A DNA stretch of 64,000 nucleotides from the NCBI RefSeq assembly GCF_028389875.1, contig NC_084663.1, forward strand, positions 161,409,801-161,473,800, read 5' to 3'. Origin of the DNA: Rhea pennata (Eukaryota > Chordata > Aves > Rheiformes > Rheidae). The position numbers and the translations under genes were made by a program. The notes beneath the pieces were generated by a model. That model did not search any database. It was not told the DNA's origin and was given only the letters and a program-made list of their open reading frames with translations. This document shows, piece by piece, positions 11,975-24,800 of the stretch; the first letter of the stretch is position 1, and every line of letters starts with the position of its first letter.

Positions 11975-14900
11975 ATGGTAAGCACCGGGGTGGTGGCGGC
12001 TGGCGGCGTGGTGCAGCAGGCCCCCGGCTGAGCAGTGGTTTCTCTCCCTCCCACAGCCCTTCACCGAGCGTGCCTACTATCCAGCGGCAGCAGCAGCCGC
12101 GGCGGCAGCGGGGGGAGCGGGGCCGGTGCCTTTTCCCACCTTCCAGTTTCGCGGGCGCCACGAGAGCCCAGACTGGCGGCGGCTGAGCGCTGTGGACGTG
12201 GGCCGAGTGTCACGAGAGGGCGACGTGGCGACCCTGCAGGAGCACCTGGGCCATGTCACCTTCTGCAGCGCTGAGCGAGAGCACTGCCCCCACTGCCAGG
12301 GCCCTGCCGACCCGCTGCTACTCAAGCTGCTGCGCCTGGCCCAGCTCTGCACCGAGTACCTGCTGCACTCGCAGGAGTACCTCAGCGCCCAGCTCAGCAG
12401 CCTGGAGGAGGCTCTGCAGGCAGCGCAGGCGCAGCGTGACCAGCTGGGCCAGGAGCTGGCCCGCAGCTCCCAGGAGATCAAGGGGCTCAAGGAGGAGTGC
12501 CGTCGGAGGAAAAAGATGATCAGCACCCAGCAGATGATGCTGGAGGCCCGTGCCAGCTACCACCAGGTGAGAAGAGAGGTCCTGGCAGCCTGGTCATGCT
12601 CGTGCCTTGGCCTCGCCAGTGCTGTGCATGCTGAGGATGAGCATCAGAGCAGCCCCTCTCAGGGCATGGTTGCATATTGGGTGGGAGGCTTGTGCTGCAG
12701 AGATGGGGGACATCCTGAAAAGGGGAGCCTCGCTCTGGATGTTTTGCTTCACCTCTGTGTTTCACAAGCTTTTGGCTGGTATCTCAAATTTTTGAGAGTG
12801 CTACATCTGATTTTACAAATCATCTGCTTAGTAACTGTTCTATAGATTCACTTTTGATATGTCTAAAGTGTCCGATATGCGCGCATGCATACTCAACCTG
12901 TGATAAATGTGTTACAGCTTTCTGTTGCTATCTTTTTTTGTCTATTTACTGCATAGTCATAAAATATGTGGCAGATGTAGCAGAATTAGTAATCAGCAGT
13001 AACCTGTTTGTATGCTAGTCTTCACTTTCATGTAGTATTCTTCCCCAGGCACTAAGTTTCTGCCTCTGTGCATGACTTTGAAGTGACTCAGGTGTACAGG
13101 AATAAGCCCTGGAAGGTTAGCTCATCCCTAACTCCACAGCAGTCTGTTCTGTAAGCATCTTGCCTGAGAGGCTTAGTACATTGGTGTCCAGACTCTATGG
13201 CTTGTTCTTTTTTTATTTCAATTCAGTTCTTTCAATTTCAGATTGAAATGCCTGAAATCTGAAAAGCATACTGGACACCAACTTGACACAGTATTTCAGG
13301 CCAAATTTGTGTCTTTGTGTCTACAAGCTTAAAGTCATTTCTCTGTTTTTGGTAGTTCTTGAGATACTAGCAGTCCCGATTGTCAAAATTCTCCTTAATC
13401 ATGGAATAGTTACAGCATAAAACCAATACAAGTTTTCTTAACAGTTTGTACGACCTTATACCCACAGTATAATATAAATGTCAGCAGACTGGCAAGGTTT
13501 TACTGTTATGACATTCTGAGCAGACACCTCCCAAAGCAACTTCCATTATCCCATAAGAAAACAGTATCTCTCTTCCCTTCAAAAAAAAAAAAAAACCCTA
13601 TATATTTAAAAGCAAGTTAAGGCAGTCATCATTTTGGAGGTTCTTAGGGATGTCTGCATAGCTGCTTCCAAGCTCTGCAACAGAGCTGTGCGCACTGTGG
13701 GAAGCAGAGCTACTTAGAGAGAGCTGGGATTTTTGCAACTTTCTGCTTGCAGTAGACAAGTTGGCTTAAGTGTTTCTGCAAGGAAATGCATACTTTCTGC
13801 CTGCTGTGTAGAGTTGTACATTTGGTAGGCTTTATGGGAACCCTGTCTTAATGTATGCATTTGAGTATTAGAGTCAGGACAAGGGCTTGATGTAGCTTCC
13901 TTTTAAAGAGCCTTTATATGTCTTACGGAGCAATGTGTCTGTCCTGTGTTGCAAACTGATCATGTGCATCATTTTACCTGTAAACTTAAATAGGCAGCTA
14001 AATATGTGATAGCCAGGTAAATATTGCAAAGCTCTTCCAAAGTACTTGTAGGCTGCAGCTATCTCAGTGGAAGCAGAGGAGGAGTGTGGTAGTGAGCTTG
14101 GCTTATCACTAATCTTTTTCTGCTTGATGGCATTTTAAGAAGGCCAAGATGGAAAGCTACTTCTCTTTTTTATTTCATTTCATATAAAGTAAGTCCCTGC
14201 CCCTCCCCTACTCTCACTCCATCCTTTTTCCCGTCTCTGTTAGTAAAATCTTATCTCTACAAGTTACTTAGATTCATGTAGGATGAGTGAGTTCAGAGAG
14301 TGTCATTGAATAATTCCTACAAATTCTACAGTGATTCAGGATTCTGAATCTGAATGCAAGAGTTAAATTAAACTCTTTCTAGGATTTGTAAATACATTTC
14401 AACAGTGTGTTCAGTAAGCAATAATCATTTATTATTATCTATGCCTTGATTTTCTGCTGACCTGCAGTGCCTAATAATAGGATTTTTTCTGGTGTTGCTC
14501 TGAGAGAGTAGTAGGTTCCCTTGAAGTCACAGCTGTTCTGCAAACAAGCCCATAAATAGTTATTTGCCTGTTTTAGTGGGGATACACTTTAATGAGAGGC
14601 CCAGTAACCATGTTTTGGAATTCAAGCTAAATGTCTTTAATCCACCACCAATGTGAGTTCAACTGATTAAATACTACTATAAAATGATACTGTTACCCAC
14701 ATGTCACATATTTAAAACTCTTTTGCTTGGTACCTTCATCTTAGTAATAAACCTCAGTTTTAAATATTAATTTTTCACTTTTTGATACCTTATACATAAA
14801 TCTATATGCAAGTATGGTGCATGTGCCTATAAGTGCACGTTGCATCTAACACTGAAAAGTAGTTGCAAGAATAATGTCATGTGATTCAAAACATAAATAT

Positions 14901-15810
14901 TCCCTGTCTCCTGCAATAAGAGCTTTCTTCTACTACCAGCAAGTCAAACTGACATAAAGTTTGTGCTTGAATGGATAACATTATTTCACAGCCAATTTAA
15001 TTCCATAAATCATGTGCAATCTGTTACACTGTAAGTTCCCTTCTGGTTCTTTGCTACATACTGTATTTCTTAGCTTCAGTTTTATGTTAGCACTTTCTTG
15101 CATTTATCCAACAAAATCTGTCTTAATAATTCATGGGTTTAGTGTTTGTTTTAAGATATCTATATTTAATAGCCTACTGGCTATCAGTAGCAGTATTTTA
15201 AATATTAGATGACATCTGGGAATTTGATTATAATGACATAACCTTGAATCTGTTAAATCAGCTTTTAAATGTTAAATTCTTATCAGAATGAGGAAAATGG
15301 ACTCAGCTGAGTAGCTGTGGCTTGTTATCATATTTATTTGAAAAAATGAGAGACAGATAGTGAGCTACCCTACTTAAAGCAATTAGGAGTTTTATAGTCA
15401 GACCAGTGCATTCCACAATCTGCAGATGTGGTTCAGGTTTTATAATATTCAGCTGCTTTTAATGTTCTATAAATTAGTGGAATGTATTCTCAAGATGGAC
15501 TGAATCTTTTGAAGTGGCAAAGGATCTAAATTTCACTTAAAATGTGGTTGTAAAGAAGAAACTGTCATATATACCATTAGAATGCAGGACAAGCAATAAT
15601 GAACAGATACATTTTTCTGCTGTATTTATTTGAAATTAAGTTTGCAATAAAGGAACTTGGTGAAGCATCTGAAGCATTTTCCTGAAAATTCCTTATACCT
15701 TGTTAGGTTTTGAATCTTGATAACATAAGCATGTATCAACAAATTATCATGTCAATTTATAAACATTCAGCTTTCTACTTGTATTATCCACATGGCTGTC
15801 ACAGATTCTT

Positions 15811-15852
<42 letters not shown>

Positions 15853-18800
15853 CCGATTCCCTTTGTGGATGTCTGGGAAGGTAAAAATGCGAGAATTCAG
15901 TCTTTCTGCAAATTAAATACAAATTTTTAATGTAAAATGAAAAAAGACAATTTGGGGCCTGTGAGAACAGAATAAAGGGAAAAGAAGCAGATTAGCTCTT
16001 TTTTGTTTAAAAATAGCTTTGTAGTATGGTTTTCATTTCTAGCCATTTTATTAACAGAAAAATGATGAAAATGTTGAAATGAAGACAGGAACTAGAGAGA
16101 CTTTGGAGAGAGAAAAAGGTGGATTTATGAGAAGATATTAGGGATCCCATCTTATGCGATTACCTACTACAATTTATGTGTCTCCTCATGTATTTAACAG
16201 AACTTAATGGGAGATTAAGAGTATTAAAGACATGGTTTGACTTGGTCATGAATAGGTATGTATGATAGAAGAATTCATAGCATAATGGAAAGATACTAGC
16301 TAGGGGTAATAGAATTAAGTAAAAAAAATAAAAATTGACATGAGATACTAATGAAAGGCTTTCAGATAGTAAGCTTTATTAACAAAAAGAGTAATTTTTC
16401 AGAAAAAGTGGAAGTAATTTATAAAAAAAAGTAACCCATGTTGATGCATTTTCAAAGCAGTAATAAAACAATCTATAGGATTAGCTAGTGGCCTACTAGC
16501 TGTTTTCTGTCTCTAAGTTTGTTACACTATAATTTAGTCATTTTCCTGATTCCTAAATTAACCTAGTGAAATAGAGATTTTTAGATTTGTTCAGCCATTA
16601 TCAACTTATGTGGGTTCAAGGAAGAAGCAAAAGTTTGGTAACACTCTTTTACAGTGGGAAAAGATTCATATTATTTTTTCTTTTTTAATTCCTAATTATG
16701 ACATAATTTTTCTTTAAATTTTGTTTTAACCAACCACAGAATACATGAACTCAAATAGTGTTGTAATTTTAAAAATATTGAGTAAATAATAAGACCAGTA
16801 ATTTAAACAGCTTTATGCTTTAAAAGATGGCTGATAAATAGCATACAAATGGGTATATATATCTTTTCTTACAAAATTATCTACTGTTACTGTCTTTGGC
16901 CTGAAATAGTCGATCTTTTTACATATGTATGATTTTTCTAGTATTTTTATCTTTCAACTCATTAATGTTTGTACTCAAACCCAGCTTCAGTGGTTGTTCA
17001 AACTATATGTGCCCTCCTTTGCTGTGATACTCTGAGGTATCTTAAGAATACTTGGGCTGCTGGCTGGACTCAATTTTTTGCTGAACAATGTTGTCTTAAT
17101 TTTTCCTTATACTCCTCTACCTGCCTATTCATCTTATCTATAGTTTATATCCGAATTTGAACTTACCAGATCAGAGCCTTTTATGTTCAAAAGTTTGTGC
17201 AATGTCTAACACAGTGGGATTCTTATCATGGAATCACAGAATCAGTAAGGTTGGAAGGGATCTCTGGAGATCATCTAGCCCATCCCCACTACTCAAGAAG
17301 GGTCACCTAGAGCATGTTAGACAGCATTGCATCCAGGTGGGCTTTGAATATCTCCAGCCCAGTTCTCGCAGCTGTTCCTCAGAGGGCAGGTGCTCCAGCC
17401 CTCTGATCATCTTTGTAGCCCTATGCTGCATTCCCTCCAGTAGCTCCATGTTTCTCTTGGACTGGGGAGCCCAGAACTGGATGCAGTACTTGAGATGAGG
17501 CCTCACCAGGGCTGAGGAGAGGGGCAGGATCACCTCCCTCCAGCTGCTGGCAACACTCTTCCCAATGCACCCCAGGAGACCATTGGCCTTCTTGGCGACA
17601 AGGGCACATTGCTTGCTCATGATCAACCTGTCATCCACCAGCACTCCCAGGTCTTTCTCTGCAGAGCTGCTCTCCAGCAGGTCAACCCCCAGCTTGTACT
17701 GGTGCCTGGGGTTATTTATCCATGATCATGACTGACAGACATTAAATAACAGAAATATATTATTTTTTTTAATGTAAAACTGGCACTGTGAGAATTCTAG
17801 TCATCAATCTTTTGAAATGGGATTTATTAAAGTTGCCTATTTTTGACATTGTCTGGAGAAAATATCATAACCTGTTAAAAACACTAACTACTTTGTTTAC
17901 CAAACACAGATATTACTAATGATAATATTTTTATCTGTTTTTTTTTTCTAGTGTCAATTTTGTGAAAAGGCTTTTATGAACTACTCATTTTTACAAAGTC
18001 ACATGCAAAGGCGTCATCCAGAAGAATCTCATGTTGGTATGTGCTTTTGTATTATAAAGAAAATTAATATAATAGTGTAGAAAAGTGTAAATGTATCAAG
18101 ACTATGCAGTCTGTGATTTTGCATAGCTGGGGAAAATGATTTTGACATTCCATTTTTAGGTGGCAGGTATCAATTTCTATGATTGTAAGCAACATGGACT
18201 GACAAAATGTATTGGGCAAAATATGTTTCAGTCCTGGAAAGTAGTTAACAAAAACTTGTATGCTGTGTTTTCAGTACTAATTTCCCTGCTGAATAGTTTT
18301 TTCAGTGGCAAAGTTCAGAACACGGTTTTTATGTAGGTAATCAAGCCTAATGTGCTGTAAATATGTGGGTAAAATGAACAAGTTGCACTAAGGAAAATGT
18401 ATGTTTTTATATGCAAAATAATCCAGCTCTCCTGAATGCAGTTTGAATAGGATCAAGCTCTCCTAAACTAAGCTGGCTGTATAATGTAGTAAGAAAAAAA
18501 ACCTGTGAAGTATAATCCAACTTCATATATCTATGATAGTCTTGGTTGCTGTTTCACTATTATATATACTTTTGTCTCTGTTCCTTGATAAATGTTTAAG
18601 TTGAAAGACATTGCTCTCAATGTTTCTTTCGTTCATCCTGATTTTTTCCCTTCCTGTTAGGCTGCATGTTTATGATTTATTGCTAAGAACTAATAAATAG
18701 TGACCAAGGATAGTGATTAGGAAAGAGTTAGGAAGAAAAAGCGTTTGAGGGGAGAAAGAGTAAGAAGAATCTAGTGAGGTTTGAACTGTAGTTGTCGGTC

Positions 18801-21800
18801 AAATAAAAGAGCAGGAACAGTGAAGGGAGTTTTCAATAAGCGTCTGAGAAAGCATTAATATATCAACAGAAAAAAGAAGCTGTTGTGCACTTGTACAAAA
18901 AAGATAGTGGAAGGAGCTGCAGAATCGCTTGAACTAATTATCAGATTAAAAATTTGTCTGAAATTGCTGTATGAAGGAAATGCTCCTTGCAGTTATATCT
19001 GAAATAATTTATTCCAAAATAATATTTGGCATTGTGCTCAGATTGCCAAATGATGAGCAGCCTAGTAAATCCTTGGTAAACTGATAACATGTTTCAAGAT
19101 TAAAGATGTTTGTAATTTTTGCTTATCTCTAAACTGTTTTTTACTGTGATACTCCATGTGAAACTTAGGGAACAGAAGTTCTGCCTGACTCATTACAAAT
19201 AAATGAAAAGTTGTATTTCAAATGGAGTTATTACAAAAATTGATTAGAATAGGTTAAATTAGATGTTAATAGAATCGTATAATTGAGATTCATTTTATCC
19301 TTCATCTGTCCTTTTTTGACAGAGCCTATGTTGCTTATATTTCTATAATACACATTGAAATTAGATGATACTTTCCCCAATACTTGCCCAATACTTTTTT
19401 TTCTGCATCTTTCATAAGCTATTTCACAAGTCACCAATACTGTTATTTTTTGGTCTTTGAGAATAAAGTTAGCAGTCCAGAGGATATACCTATTTAAAGG
19501 TGTCTGTGGAAAATCTTGTTGGAGGAGAGATGGTGTTTGAGGGTCACACCTGATGCAGATGTTACTGAAATATTATAGAAAAGCATTTGCTGTAAGTATC
19601 ACATTTCCAAAAATTACAACACACTTTTTTAAAAATCTGTGTTTCTTTCAAACAGTACAAAAGAAGAATGCAAAGACAGACAAATTGCAGGAAGAAATCG
19701 ATAAACTGAAGGAGCAGTTACAGCTCACCAAGTCCCAGTTAGAGGCTGAACAACATGCTAATATGGTTAGGTTTTCTAAGGTAATATGTATGAAGTAATG
19801 TGAATCTCTCAATAGAATTAGTACTTTGGACTCTTTGTTTGTTTTGTAACTAGAATAGAATGAAAATTTACAACTTGCCTGCTTGGCAGCAGTGTTGCTT
19901 GGGCATTAGAGTATAGCCATCCCAGTAGTTTTAAATATCCCTTTTCTCCTTATTTCCACCACAGCAGAGGTGGAAAAAAATTAAAAAGTGGGGATTTATG
20001 ATACACTTTGAGAAACAAATTTTTGGCATAAGAGACATCTTATTTCTAATGAGTAAGTTGAAAATCAATCTTGATACTGCAATTTGCTCCTTCTTAGTCT
20101 TGTATCATGCTTGAAAGCTGTGCTAAATTGTTTTAAACATAACCTGTTAGAACCTTCTTTTGATACATCACCCAATATTCAGAGCTTCTAAATGGCTTTC
20201 TTTGTATAGTTTAAGGACCTTCAAATATAACTTTAAACATTAGGTTTGGAAAGAAACACTAAATTTTGAATTTAACAGGAATAAACCAAACAATGCTTTG
20301 ACTAATTATTTTTTTCTTTATTTCCAGAGGAAAAAAACAATCTTCTGTAAAACACAGTTTTTACTTTCCTGAACACAGTCTCCATTTCTTTCTTTCCTTT
20401 CTTCAGTCCTTTTTCTCTTCTCTCAAGGCCATTGAACTTTGGTTTTGTTTTTTTTTTCCGTTTCCAAAAGCATTAAATTTTGAAAATGAAGAGCTGAGGT
20501 AGAGTTTCACTTAGCATTGTGAGTAGCTATATTTTTAATCACACAACAGCAGATTTTTTTCATGTCAGTTCAACAATATCTTTTTATACAGTATAATTAA
20601 CCTTTATCCTGCAACATCATCATATAATATATTCAGATTAGCCCAGTATTTCTTTCATACTGTCTGTTTATTTTATAAATTTTATTATATATTTTTTCAC
20701 TGGTTTTGAATTTTTCTTATATCTTCCAACTGTAATTCTGTAGACCATAGCCATAACATTTTTCCAACTTCTGTTCGAAATTTCATTCTAAAAACACCAC
20801 TTTCACATTCAAGAGGCACTGCAGAGACACCAAGAGAAGAGCTGCTAACTCTGAAACAAACAAGCAACCAAACAAGCAACTTTATTTCCTGTAGAAGAAC
20901 CAAGAGAATAAGTGCCCATGGCTGTAAAAACAGCATAGCTACTTGTTTCCAAGAGTCCTCTCTGGGTAGAAAGCGTTCATTGATGGCCACAGCCAGTGGA
21001 TTGTCCCCTGCTGTCATTTACAGTGTCTGAGCTTTTCCTGGCGGTGCCTTTACACCGATGTGTTTCTCATCCTTCTCTTCTTTCTAGCAATGTAGTGAAA
21101 TAAGTATAGTAGATGCTTAGATATCCATGCAGTTTAGATAGTTTTATCTATGCTTAGTTATGCTATCCAGCTACCCATAGCTGGATCTAAGTCTTGTGAC
21201 GCTCTAAATGTTGTGCTTCTTGGTTCCCTGCACTGGCCTCATGAAGTCTGTAATTTACAGATCTATGAAACTACATCTTTAAAGTTTATAACTTGGTGTG
21301 TAACTGTATATTGAACTCACACTTTAGATAGACATTAAAAAATATTATGATTAAAGTAACTTTGGTGGAAACCCTTTGTTCCATGAGGAGCTTCCTTTAC
21401 TGGAAGCAAATATAGACTGATCTCTAACTTCTACTGTGTGCCAGTTGCCAACTTTTTCTTTGCACTAATGTGGGTCAGTGAAGGCAGCTAGAAATGAGAC
21501 AATGCCTCAGCTTTATTCAGAAGTATTTCAGTGAAGATCTGCATGAGGGAGCCAGAGCCCCCTTTTTTTTTGCATTAAAAGCTCAGATAGATAGTTTCAT
21601 ATTCCTGGAAGCTGAAGCTTTCATCTAAGGTTGTGTCAGAGTAATGGGCCTGGATCTACATGGGCAACTGCTAGATATCCTACTCATTCTTTCTATACCT
21701 CACTTTTCAGAGGTACATCTGTAAACACGTAAAGAAAGTGCCTAAAGCAGTGTTCTTGTCATGATATAGAAACCAGGGTGTTCTTAACAGGGCAGCATGG

Positions 21801-24800
21801 ATCTTTTGGTGCCTTAGGAGGCTATTCTGAAGCCAGTTGTCTTAGCTGAGACTAAGGGGACTGCCTTCAATATCCTGAAACTATTACCTTCAGTGTTATG
21901 CAACAGGAGGCTTTTGTAGCTTCTGTGTTTTGGGGGGGTGTAGGAGAAGATAGGAATCTGAAATGTAACTAGTTGGGGCTTGTCTGCTCTGACTGACGTC
22001 CGCTGTCAATTTAAGTATCCCTTTGTCCAGGAGAGAATGGAAACAGTCTTTCTCCCTATTTTTTCAGGCATTCCGCTACGGGAGAGGGTTCAGATGGAGA
22101 CTTTACTGCTTCCAGCTGTTCGTCCCTTCTCCTTTGAGCTGATAGGATACTGAAGATCCTGTGTTTCTTAAGTGTTCAGATACTGGAATGACTGCTTTTT
22201 ATAGATAGCAGGAAAATAAATTCAGAGTGAATGCCTTGAAGGAAAGGAGTAGGGGTTACCAAAAATGTGTATATATTCTGGGCAGTGAAAATGCAGGATT
22301 TTTTTCTGAGAAAGGGTTAAAGGCAGAGAAGGAGTGGGCAGCTGTGCTTGATAAGACTCCCTTTTCTAGGTACTGTAACACTGGAGCATGCCTGGTCTTG
22401 CTCTCCTTTTGCCTCTTCCTGTTTTCCCCATTCTCCTGATAAGTGGAGGAAAAATGTGCACTCAAAACTTGAAAACAATGCTCATTATAATATAAAAATA
22501 AACAATATTTAAAGAAAAAATATTTTTTATAACAATGGGGATGAGAAAATATGATGGCAGGAAAGAGGAAAAACAAGATTGATGTGCACTGCTGGAAAAG
22601 TGAAGTGGATTTAGAGAAATCTGTTATATTTTACTCTTTAAAGCTTGATCATTATATATTTTTGCCCAGGAAGGGACCTACACTGTCAATTCTGAACAAC
22701 TTGCCAATAAACTAACAGTATGGGCAGCTGGGCAAGTGCAGAGAGTCTCATGCTACTTTCAAATTTTGCTTTCAAATTTGCTTTTGAGGTTTTTGGTCTA
22801 TGACAACAAAACATTTCAGACTGATGTGCAGACTTCTTCTGAAATGTCATACGCACACACACACACATACACACACACACATATATATATACACACATAT
22901 ATATACACACAGACTTTTGGGAACTCTTAAGTAGGCCATGAATCATGAACCGGAAATGACTAAGGAAAGCTCATAGCAGAGGTAGTCATTCTGGTTGTAG
23001 CTTTATTGTTTTTGTCCATTTGCAATTGAATTCCATATCCAGAAGTTAATAATTTTTCCTCAAATATAAACCACATATGAAAAAAGAAGTTTTTATTCAG
23101 CATCACTGACATTATTGAACTTTTTATCCACTCAGTTTCTTTTATCTTGTTCCTTTAGCTCTGTGTTCTGTATAATGTAGAATTCTGTAGTGAAGGTACA
23201 AAATTATATTCCATAAATTGTTTGTGAAGACTGAGTTCTTAAGAAGAAATAGATAGATTCTGAGGCCTGAGATACAGTAGGATTAGTTCAACCTGGGCTT
23301 CATAATAGATTTCCTGAGGGGGTCCTCGGATTAATTCAGGGATCCATTCAAAAACCTGTTCAACATATTCATGCACAACTTAGAAAAGAGAGTAAGCAGT
23401 GAGGCAGCAAAGTTTGCTGATGATACTAAGTCATTCATACTCCTAAGAAGAAAGGCTAAGTGTTCAGATCCACAGAAGGACTTTACAGAAATGAGAGACT
23501 GAGTAATGGGCAGTAAATTAAATTTAACAGCTAAAATAGGATAAGTCCATGTGGAAGAAAAACAGTCTGGTCATCTACAAAGTGATGGGGTTCTAAGCTG
23601 AGCATTGTTATGAAAGGCAAGATCTTAAGGTTATGATAGATGGTTTCATGGAAATGTCAGTCTAGCACTTAGTAGCCATCAGAAAAGCAAAGCAAATACT
23701 ATAAATAGTTAAGAAAGATCACTGCATAAATCTGTGGTTTAGCTACAGCTTAAATACTGTGTGTAAGTCTGGTCCCTACATCTCTAAAAGGATACAGTAG
23801 AATGAAAGAAAATCAGAGAAGGGCTCAAGGATAATCAAAGTCTGGAAAGCCTCTATATTTAGAATAACTGAGTAGGCTAAGAATTGTCAGTCTGAGAAAG
23901 AAACAACAGCTTGGTTGTAGTGGGGAATATGTGAATTACACAGGTAGAGTAAGTATCAGTTCTTCAAAATTTGTTCAAAATTGTTCAGTCTAAAAGTAGT
24001 TGGTACTTCGTGTGACTTGTGGAGTTCATAGGCAAAAAACATTGCAGCTGCTAAAAGTTGATAGAGCTTCAAGAGGAAACTGAAAAGCATATGAGGAGAA
24101 ATCTGCTGAAGGCTACTAAGTTTACAGAACCACATCTGGCTTAAGAAGTCCTCTGAGCTGAAAACAGTTGGCAGCTGGGAGACTGTTATAAAGAACATTC
24201 ATATTTGTTACTATACCTGTCTTTTCCCAGGTATCTACTGACAGCCTCTTTGGGAAGCAGGATGCTGAACTAAGTAGACTTTTGATACAACCAACTAAGG
24301 TCATATAATGAACTTCTGAGAATTCCTAAGGCTTGCTTGTTTTGATAGCAAAGTGTTTAATGTGTAATTCTGTGTTTTTTGAGAAACTAATGTTTTTTAT
24401 GTTTTTGATGTCAAAGTGTTACCAATTGAAAGTGACTGTTTGCCACACATAGTTTGACAATTTGGATGCTTGAATTAGTATTGTATGTGAGGAAAAAATT
24501 ACAAATAATGTTTTTTAAATAATATCAGGAGTGTGAACAGCAAAAATCAAAAGAAGAAGAAATTCTACAATCATTTCATAAATGGAAAGAGGAGGAAAAA
24601 GAGAAATTGGCTGATGAAATAGAAAAAGTGAAAGAGATGTTTATGAAAGAGCTTAAAGAGTTATCTTCAAGAAATTCAACATTAGAAGATGTAAGTGGTT
24701 TAAATTTTTCAACATTTTAAGGCATAAATATCTTACAGTAGAAAGTAGGGAAATTGACATATTTGAAACATGATGTAATCATCTGAAGGGCCTTCTTATG

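Larger units (their letters stand above)
11831..11977 (+). other. DZIP1: DZIP1 exon 2: 5' UTR plus the start codon
   Basis: A pyrimidine-rich acceptor (ends CCCGCAG at 11830) opens a 147-bp exon that ends ...GGACATG|GTAAGC. The only ATG in it is the last codon (11975-11977), with G at -3. Joined to the next exon it reads [10 protein letters not shown], matching the start of human DZIP1 (MPF...YYP, recalled from memory). The exon also holds an X-box at 11847-11860 and a two-copy 40-bp tandem duplication. Because the X-box is here, transcription may also start inside or just before this exon, in which case the acceptor would be unused. Confidence 0.85.

Noticed and set aside
12567-12845. ORF of 239 aa continuing past DZIP1 exon 3
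   Set aside because: A good donor (CAG|GTGAGA at 12567) and the zinc-finger exon continuing in phase show that the tail is intron read-through.
22851-22911. CA repeats considered as a possible CRISPR-like or satellite array
   Set aside because: Plain dinucleotide microsatellite; no spacer structure.
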